Shown here: positions 62,049 through 64,000 of the stretch, piece after piece
How positions within the stretch are numbered: position 1 is the stretch's first letter
Layout of the letters: each line of letters starts with the position of its first letter
Position numbers and translations under genes: made by a program
Notes under the pieces: model-generated
The model's input: the letters and a program-made list of their open reading frames with translations, nothing else
Databases searched by the model: none
Told to the model about the DNA's origin: nothing
Source of the DNA: an uncultured Bacilli bacterium
GTDB lineage: Bacteria > Bacillota_I > Bacilli_A > RFN20 > CAG-826
Direction of reading: 5' to 3'
Assembly: GCA_934700895.1 (NCBI GenBank)
Contig: CAKUXV010000003.1
Span: forward strand, 226,122-290,121
Length of the DNA: 64,000 nt

Positions 62049-63470
62049 ATGAAGAAAGAAAGCAAAATCACGAAAGAAAACGCCTATGACGGCGTGATCG
62101 TGGAAGCCGTCGGGCCGGTAGTAGACGTTCGCTTTGAACAGAAGCACTTGCCGGAAATTCTTACGGCCCTCGTTATTCCCTTGGGCGAAGAAAAATCCTT
62201 AACGGTGGAAGTCATGCAGCATATCGGCGATGATGTCGTCCGCTGCGTCGCCATGGGAGCTACCGATGGTTTGGTCCGCGGGATGAAAGTCATCAACACC
62301 CGTTCCCCAATCACGGTTCCGGTTGGTGAAAATACCTTAGGACGTATGTTTAATGTTTTGGGACAGCCGATTGACGACATGCCGTTTGAAGCGACTTCCC
62401 GCATGCCAATTCACCGCGTGGCCCCGACTTTTGAACAGCAGACGACCGAACGCGAAATCCTAGAAACCGGCATCAAGGTCATCGACTTGCTTTGCCCGTA
62501 TGTAAAAGGCGGGAAAATCGGTCTATTCGGCGGGGCAGGCGTTGGCAAAACCGTTTTGATTCAAGAATTGATCTTTAACCTCGCCACCGAGCATAACGGC
62601 ACCTCCATTTTCGCCGGCGTCGGCGAACGCAGCCGCGAAGGCAATGACCTTTACCACGAAATGAAGGAATCCGGCGTTTTAGCCAAAACCGCCTTGGTCT
62701 TCGGCCAGATGAACGAACCCCCCGGAGCTCGTATGCGCGTCGGCTTAAGCGGTCTCACGATGGCGGAATATTTCCGCGATCAAGAACACCAAGACGTCCT
62801 GCTTTTCATCGATAACATCTTCCGTTTCACCCAAGCTGGCAGCGAAGTTTCCGCCCTTTTGGGACGTATGCCTAGCGCGGTTGGCTATCAACCGACCTTG
62901 GCCACCGAAATGGGCCAATTGCAGGAACGCATCACCTCGACCAAAGATGGTTCCATCACCTCGGTCCAAGCGGTTTATGTTCCTGCCGACGACTTCACCG
63001 ACCCGGCTCCGGCCACGACTTTCTCCCACTTGGATGCGAAGACCTTGCTTGACCGCAATATCGCGGCCCTTGGTATCTTCCCCGCCGTCGACCCCCTAGA
63101 ATCCTCCTCCAACATTTTGGATCCCAATATCATCGGGGAAGAGCATTACAACGTCGCGCGAGGCGTCCAACAATTGCTCCAACGTTATAAAGAACTCCAA
63201 GACATCATCGCCATTTTAGGTATCGATGAGCTTTCCGACGAGGATAAAGCCATCGTCAATCGGGCTCGCAGGGTTCGTAATTTCCTTTCGCAACCGCTTC
63301 ACGTTGCTTCGAGTTTCAACGGTTTCCCTGGCATTTACGTCCCCGTCTCCGAGACGATTCGTAGCTTCAAGGAAATCTTAAGCGGCAAATACGACACGCT
63401 TCCGGAAGCCGCCTTCTTATATTGCGGAACCATCGAAGACGTCGTGAAGAAAGCAGAAGGGATGGAATAA
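62049..63470 (+). CDS. atpD: ATP synthase subunit beta
   Basis: 473 residues. Catalytic subunit: Walker A GGAGVGKTV, catalytic Glu in GVGERSREGNDLY, Walker B VLLFIDNIFRF and ALLGRMPSAVGYQPTLATEM. ATG at 62049 with AAAGGAG upstream; a longer frame to 61767 lies inside atpG and is spurious. Confidence 0.97.
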   Translation: MKKESKITKENAYDGVIVEAVGPVVDVRFEQKHLPEILTALVIPLGEEKSLTVEVMQHIGDDVVRCVAMGATDGLVRGMKVINTRSPITVPVGENTLGRMFNVLGQPIDDMPFEATSRMPIHRVAPTFEQQTTEREILETGIKVIDLLCPYVKGGKIGLFGGAGVGKTVLIQELIFNLATEHNGTSIFAGVGERSREGNDLYHEMKESGVLAKTALVFGQMNEPPGARMRVGLSGLTMAEYFRDQEHQDVLLFIDNIFRFTQAGSEVSALLGRMPSAVGYQPTLATEMGQLQERITSTKDGSITSVQAVYVPADDFTDPAPATTFSHLDAKTLLDRNIAALGIFPAVDPLESSSNILDPNIIGEEHYNVARGVQQLLQRYKELQDIIAILGIDELSDEDKAIVNRARRVRNFLSQPLHVASSFNGFPGIYVPVSETIRSFKEILSGKYDTLPEAAFLYCGTIEDVVKKAEGME

Positions 63471-63886
63471 TGATTCCGCTCACCGTCTTAACGCCAAAAG
63501 GAATCGCTGTTGACGCGGAGGTGGATTCTTTCATCGTTCCTGCGGAAAAAGGACCCCTCATGATCGAAAAAGGGTATACCCCGACGATTGTTTCTTGCCT
63601 TCCTAGCGGCGTCCTCAAGATTTGGATGGGCGGAAAGAAGAAGTTCTACGCCTTATTCCAAGGAGTTCTTCACGTAAAGGAAAATCGGGCGGTTTTGCTT
63701 TGCCAAAATATCGAAGAAGGATCGACGATTGACCGGGCAAGAGCCATGTCCAAAGCCGACTATGACCGTAATATTATTGAGAAAAAGGACCCTAATACGG
63801 ATGTGGAATACGCGCGGATTTCTCTTGCTAAGCAAATGGCCCGCCTCCAAGCCAAAAATCTTTCCGACGGTTCGTTAGACGCTTAA
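63470..63886 (+). CDS. atpC: ATP synthase subunit epsilon
   Basis: 138 residues: beta-sandwich start (MIPLTVLTPKGIAVDAEVDS, VPAEKGPLMIEKGYTPTI) and a C-terminal helical hairpin (ISLAKQMARLQAKN). It inhibits ATP hydrolysis. The ATG shares one base with the atpD stop (TAATG). Last gene of the operon. Confidence 0.93.
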   Translation: MIPLTVLTPKGIAVDAEVDSFIVPAEKGPLMIEKGYTPTIVSCLPSGVLKIWMGGKKKFYALFQGVLHVKENRAVLLCQNIEEGSTIDRARAMSKADYDRNIIEKKDPNTDVEYARISLAKQMARLQAKNLSDGSLDA

Positions 63887-63901
63887 TTCGTTTTCGAATC
63901 C

Positions 63902-63930
63902 AAAGTGGCCTCTTCGAAAGGGCCACTTTT
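63902..63930 (+). terminator. Terminator of the atp operon
   Basis: A perfect 9-bp stem AAAGTGGCC (63902-63910) with GGCCACTTT (63921-63929), then TTTC. The hairpin also lies three bases after the stop of the opposing small peptide gene, the same spacing as at 5.2 kb. Confidence 0.85.
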
Positions 63931-63933
63931 CAT

Positions 63934-64000
63934 TCACTCTTCGTCGTCGTGGCGCCCCCCGCCCCTGAATAGAACAAGGAACAAGTCGATCAAGGCCATT
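63934..64000 (-). CDS. Small hydrophobic peptide, second copy (5' end may lie beyond the window)
   Basis: The visible frame reads MALIDLFLVLFRGGGRHDDEE in effect (segments ALIDLFLVLF and RGGGRHDDEE), then stop. It aligns with the 5239-5331 peptide (ALIDLLLV, RGGDRHDDEE) with a two-codon insertion, and the DNA identity continues through the stop to the flanking hairpin. The Met at 63999 may be internal; in the first copy the equivalent codon is Val, with about ten more residues before it. No strong opposing promoter like that at 5164 is visible; the opposing transcript would be the atp operon end. Confidence 0.55.
   Translation of the reverse strand, partial: MALIDLFLVLFRGGGRHDDEE

Noticed and set aside
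1..64000. CRISPR arrays, rRNA genes, prophage modules or a classic defence island
   Set aside because: No regularly spaced direct repeats, rRNA-like blocks, capsid, terminase or nuclease genes were seen anywhere in the window.

Overview
This window is one stretch of a bacterial chromosome. It most resembles an uncultured, host-associated, fermentative member of the Bacilli or former Tenericutes (RF39 or Erysipelotrichales-like). The grounds are many 'LxxC' lipoproteins without an outer-membrane partner, AAGGAGG ribosome sites, YesM/YesN-type two-component genes, CcpA/LacI-type operators, AraC-type response regulators and the standard code with TGA as stop. This placement is inferred from gene content, not from a marker gene.

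Layout. 1-9.0 kb holds housekeeping and scattered genes: tRNA-Gln, a frameshifted DUF3990 toxin/HTH gene, a flavoprotein, peptidases PepT and PepC, a candidate type I toxin-antitoxin locus, an MFS carrier, a YhhN protein, RdgB, tRNA-Gly and tRNA-Asp. 9.1-10.0 kb is a decayed, GC-rich IS481-like element. 10.3-20.7 kb is a galactose-type sugar island: sensor histidine kinase, sensor lipoprotein, MglB, MglA, MglC and a distal AraC-type response regulator. 20.7-25.9 kb has thioredoxin, a TraX-like protein, a CPBP protease, YigZ, an M24 aminopeptidase and a pseudogene. 25.9-29.1 kb has glycerol kinase and two unknowns. 29.4-34.6 kb is a three-gene ABC importer under two cre-like operators. 34.9-37.5 kb is an ABC ATPase with three small membrane-protein genes. 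37.6-55.1 kb is a long glycan-utilisation cluster with a secreted phosphatase-like lipoprotein, a carbohydrate importer without its own ATPase, four large surface proteins and a GH127 glycosidase. 55.1-56.8 kb is a nucleoside kinase. 56.8-63.9 kb is the full F1Fo-ATP synthase operon.

How the genes work together. The mgl island reads as a self-regulating uptake system: the sensor lipoprotein and kinase report sugar, and the regulator and kinase promoters share one palindromic element at the same distance from the same -10 box. The 37.6-55 kb cluster reads as surface capture and partial breakdown of a glycan, import of fragments, and intracellular removal of beta-L-arabinofuranose-like residues.

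Most notable observations. The MglB protein has its two lobes in swapped order, a circular permutation. A 30-residue hydrophobic peptide lies convergent to a strong promoter and short terminated RNA, with a second copy of the peptide at the window end. The ATP synthase c subunit carries two carboxylates in the pattern of a sodium-binding ring. About ten promoter-proximal genes have a -10 box only 6-9 bases before the start codon, which suggests widespread leaderless mRNAs.
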